Shown: in pieces, positions 20,647 through 27,500 of the stretch
Numbering within the stretch: position 1 is the stretch's first letter
Layout of the letters: each line of letters opens with the position of its first letter
Assembly (NCBI GenBank): GCA_963170055.1
Contig: CAUJGJ010000001.1
Span: 615,001 to 642,500, forward strand
DNA from: Halisarca cf. caerulea
Lineage: Eukaryota; Porifera; Demospongiae; Chondrillida; Halisarcidae
Reading direction: 5' to 3'
DNA length: 27,500 bases
Position numbers and translations under genes: made by a program
The notes under the pieces: model-generated
Database searches by the model: none
What the model was told of the DNA's origin: nothing
Seen by the model: the letters and a program-made list of their open reading frames with translations, nothing else

Positions 20647-20676
20647 TTTGAATGTACATTGGGAAGGCCCTTGGGA

Positions 20677-20771
20677 TAGTCTGGCGTTGCCGACCCAATC
20701 TCTCTCGGCCATTTTTAGGGACTGACGTCGCTGGCCCAGTGACGTCAGATTGGGTCGGCAACGCCAGACTA
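20677..20771. mobile_element. Palindromic MITE, family A copy 3, in the shared promoter
   Basis: TAGTCTGGCGTTGCCGACCC ... GGGTCGGCAACGCCAGACTA with arms of about 29 bp. The centre reads TGACGTCG ... TGACGTCA. TA flanks both ends. The left end is 31 bp from the membrane-protein ATG and the right end 56 bp from the GALNS ATG. Confidence 0.95.
20723..20747. promoter_or_regulatory. Paired CRE-like octamers inside the MITE
   Basis: TGACGTCG at 20723-20730 and the perfect CRE TGACGTCA at 20740-20747. They are predicted CREB/ATF sites by consensus match only. Confidence 0.5.
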
Positions 20772-20826
20772 GACTACCCTTGCAGACTAGCAAATCCAAG
20801 AGCAAATCCGAGATAACTGCTGATCG

Positions 20827-26508
<5,682 letters not shown>

Positions 26509-26554
26509 GTCAGTCTCTTAACTTTTATGTACACATACATTTATTCCTCCATAT

Positions 26555-26578
26555 TATGGAGTACGGTAGTACTCCATA
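26555..26578. repeat. Short perfect hairpin
   Basis: TATGGAGTAC, loop GGTA, GTACTCCATA. It lies inside GALNS intron 10 and could be a MITE end or a structured intronic element; nothing else supports a function. Confidence 0.6.
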
Positions 26579-27059
26579 TGTAGGATTGACACGGAAAAAA
26601 CATGGCCGCCATACATTAGCGCAAATTTTGTTTTCGTCTGAAAACTAACGATGCAGTACAGTTAGTAACATTTAAAAGTGATATTGGTACCTTTTGACAC
26701 ACTAGCTATAAGATGAAGTAGTTAAAACCCTTCGTAGGCCAATTTCTTCAAAGAACTTTGCAATTTTAGACGAAAATGTATGGCTACGCAACACCAGTAC
26801 CATTTTAAGATTATTCTTATTCTTCTTATGCACCTATCAATCTAATGCCCCACTCCCCCCCATGCAGGCATAGGTTAGGCAAGGGTGGGGATTTACCTCT
26901 CATGGGAAATGAAGTCCCCATCCCTGGGGCATACTTGGGGAGGTGAATCCCCCACCAAAGCCCATGGTGTACAATAGGGGATTTACTTGAAATTGACAAT
27001 AAAGCACATGCACCGACATGACACGGCGGTCAGGGCAAGTTGAGAAAATGTCAAGTCAT

Positions 27060-27295
27060 GGGGTGCAGGGGTGGCTCAATGGTAGCTAGTGAATACTTTG
27101 GAACCAGAGAAGTGTGGTTCAAATCCCATGTGCACCCTGCACTCCATTTGATTGGAGATAAAGTACTACTGCTGGGCCATACAATGTGCATGTTTGTGAT
27201 TGCATTGTGTTGTGTGTTTCGTGGGTTGAACACGGGCAAGATCCGATCGGGCGATTGGCCAGAACATTGGGTAGCTGATTGAAATGACACCCCCC
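27060..27295 (+). repeat. tRNA-derived SINE
   Basis: The head at 27060-27138 keeps a tRNA outline: acceptor GGGTGCA pairs with TGCACCC, the A-box is GTGGCTCAATGGTAG and the B-box is GTGGTTCAAATCCCA. An anticodon-like stem ACTTT/GAAGT encloses a 9-nt loop, too large for a real tRNA. A unique tail of about 150 bp follows with a (TG)-rich stretch. Related heads occur at 5168 and 24123 on the minus strand. Confidence 0.75.
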
Positions 27296-27500
27296 TGGTA
27301 GGATTCATCTTGAAAATCAATAAGAACACAATTTGCCTTTGTAGCCATTTAACAAGAGCAGGCCAAAGGACGTGGAACAATGGAAAGATTAAACAATGCA
27401 AAGAGAACTCTTGAAATCCAACAAAAGTTCGCTTGGCCGGGAATACAACACATGCAATAGACATAATAATATTGAAGGGTGAGATCCCGTCATCTGGGGC

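Larger units (their letters stand above)
20647..20826. promoter_or_regulatory. 180-bp bidirectional promoter region
   Basis: It separates the ATG of the membrane-protein gene (20646, minus) from the ATG of GALNS (20827, plus). More than half of it is a palindromic MITE copy carrying CRE-like octamers. No TATA box is evident on either side. Both transcription start sites should lie within or beside the MITE unless there are upstream non-coding exons. Confidence 0.6.
26509..27500 (+). other. GALNS intron 10 (incomplete), repeat-rich
   Basis: No exon encoding the expected FCPGQNVSG segment is present. It contains a 10-bp-arm hairpin (26555-26578), an inverted-repeat element with GCCATACATT and TTTCGTCT words at both ends (about 26604-26805), a block rich in CCCC and GGGG words (26848-26960) and a tRNA-headed SINE. 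Confidence 0.7.

Noticed and set aside
20414..20725. Plus-strand open frame of 103 codons
   Set aside because: Antisense shadow of exon 1 of the membrane-protein gene, running into the MITE.
27060..27138. A functional tRNA gene
   Set aside because: The acceptor stem and B-box are good, but the anticodon-like loop has nine bases and the D-arm does not close normally, so a SINE head fits better.

Overview
This window looks like nuclear DNA of an intron-rich, AT-rich animal. The genes carry many short exons with GT-AG introns, and the sequence is full of microsatellites, MITEs, tRNA-headed SINE-like repeats and several non-LTR retrotransposon remnants. I think a sponge or another early-branching invertebrate is most likely, but no species marker is present and that assignment is an inference.

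Layout. Bases 1-620 hold the 3' end of one non-LTR retrotransposon (+ strand). Bases 1196-2895 hold a 5'-truncated second one with a restriction-like-endonuclease type C-terminus (+). Bases 2896-4109 are repeat-rich spacer. A complete eight-exon pirin gene lies on the minus strand (15164 down to 4110). Its first intron, over 5 kb, contains a small palindromic MITE and two LINE remnants, one of which was broken by a nest of three transposons. Immediately upstream on the same strand is a six-exon gene (20646 down to 15676) for a predicted polytopic membrane protein of about 610 residues that I cannot assign to a family. Its last intron contains a large palindrome split by a pogo/Tigger-like MITE. 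Divergent from it, with only 180 bp between the two start codons, is the sulfatase gene GALNS on the plus strand. Ten exons (20827-26508) are present and the C-terminal exons lie beyond the window.

Functionally, GALNS is a lysosomal sulfatase for keratan sulfate and chondroitin-6-sulfate. Pirin is an iron-binding bicupin protein. The middle gene is a multi-span membrane protein of unknown role. Nothing links the three biochemically; the two minus-strand genes are simply in tandem and the membrane gene and GALNS share a bidirectional promoter region.

The most interesting signal is regulatory. A palindromic MITE family (TIR beginning GTCTGGCGTTGCCGACCCAAT) occurs four times. One copy fills over half of the 180-bp bidirectional promoter between GALNS and the membrane gene, and another sits about 230 bp upstream of the pirin start. 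Three copies carry TGACGTCA or one-mismatch versions (CREB/ATF-type sites) in their centre. The other notable points are the unidentified 610-residue membrane protein, the readable order of transposon insertions in pirin intron 1, and an optional hydrophobic N-terminal leader on pirin. All exon models were made by eye from splice signals, reading phase and recalled family sequence; no alignment was run.
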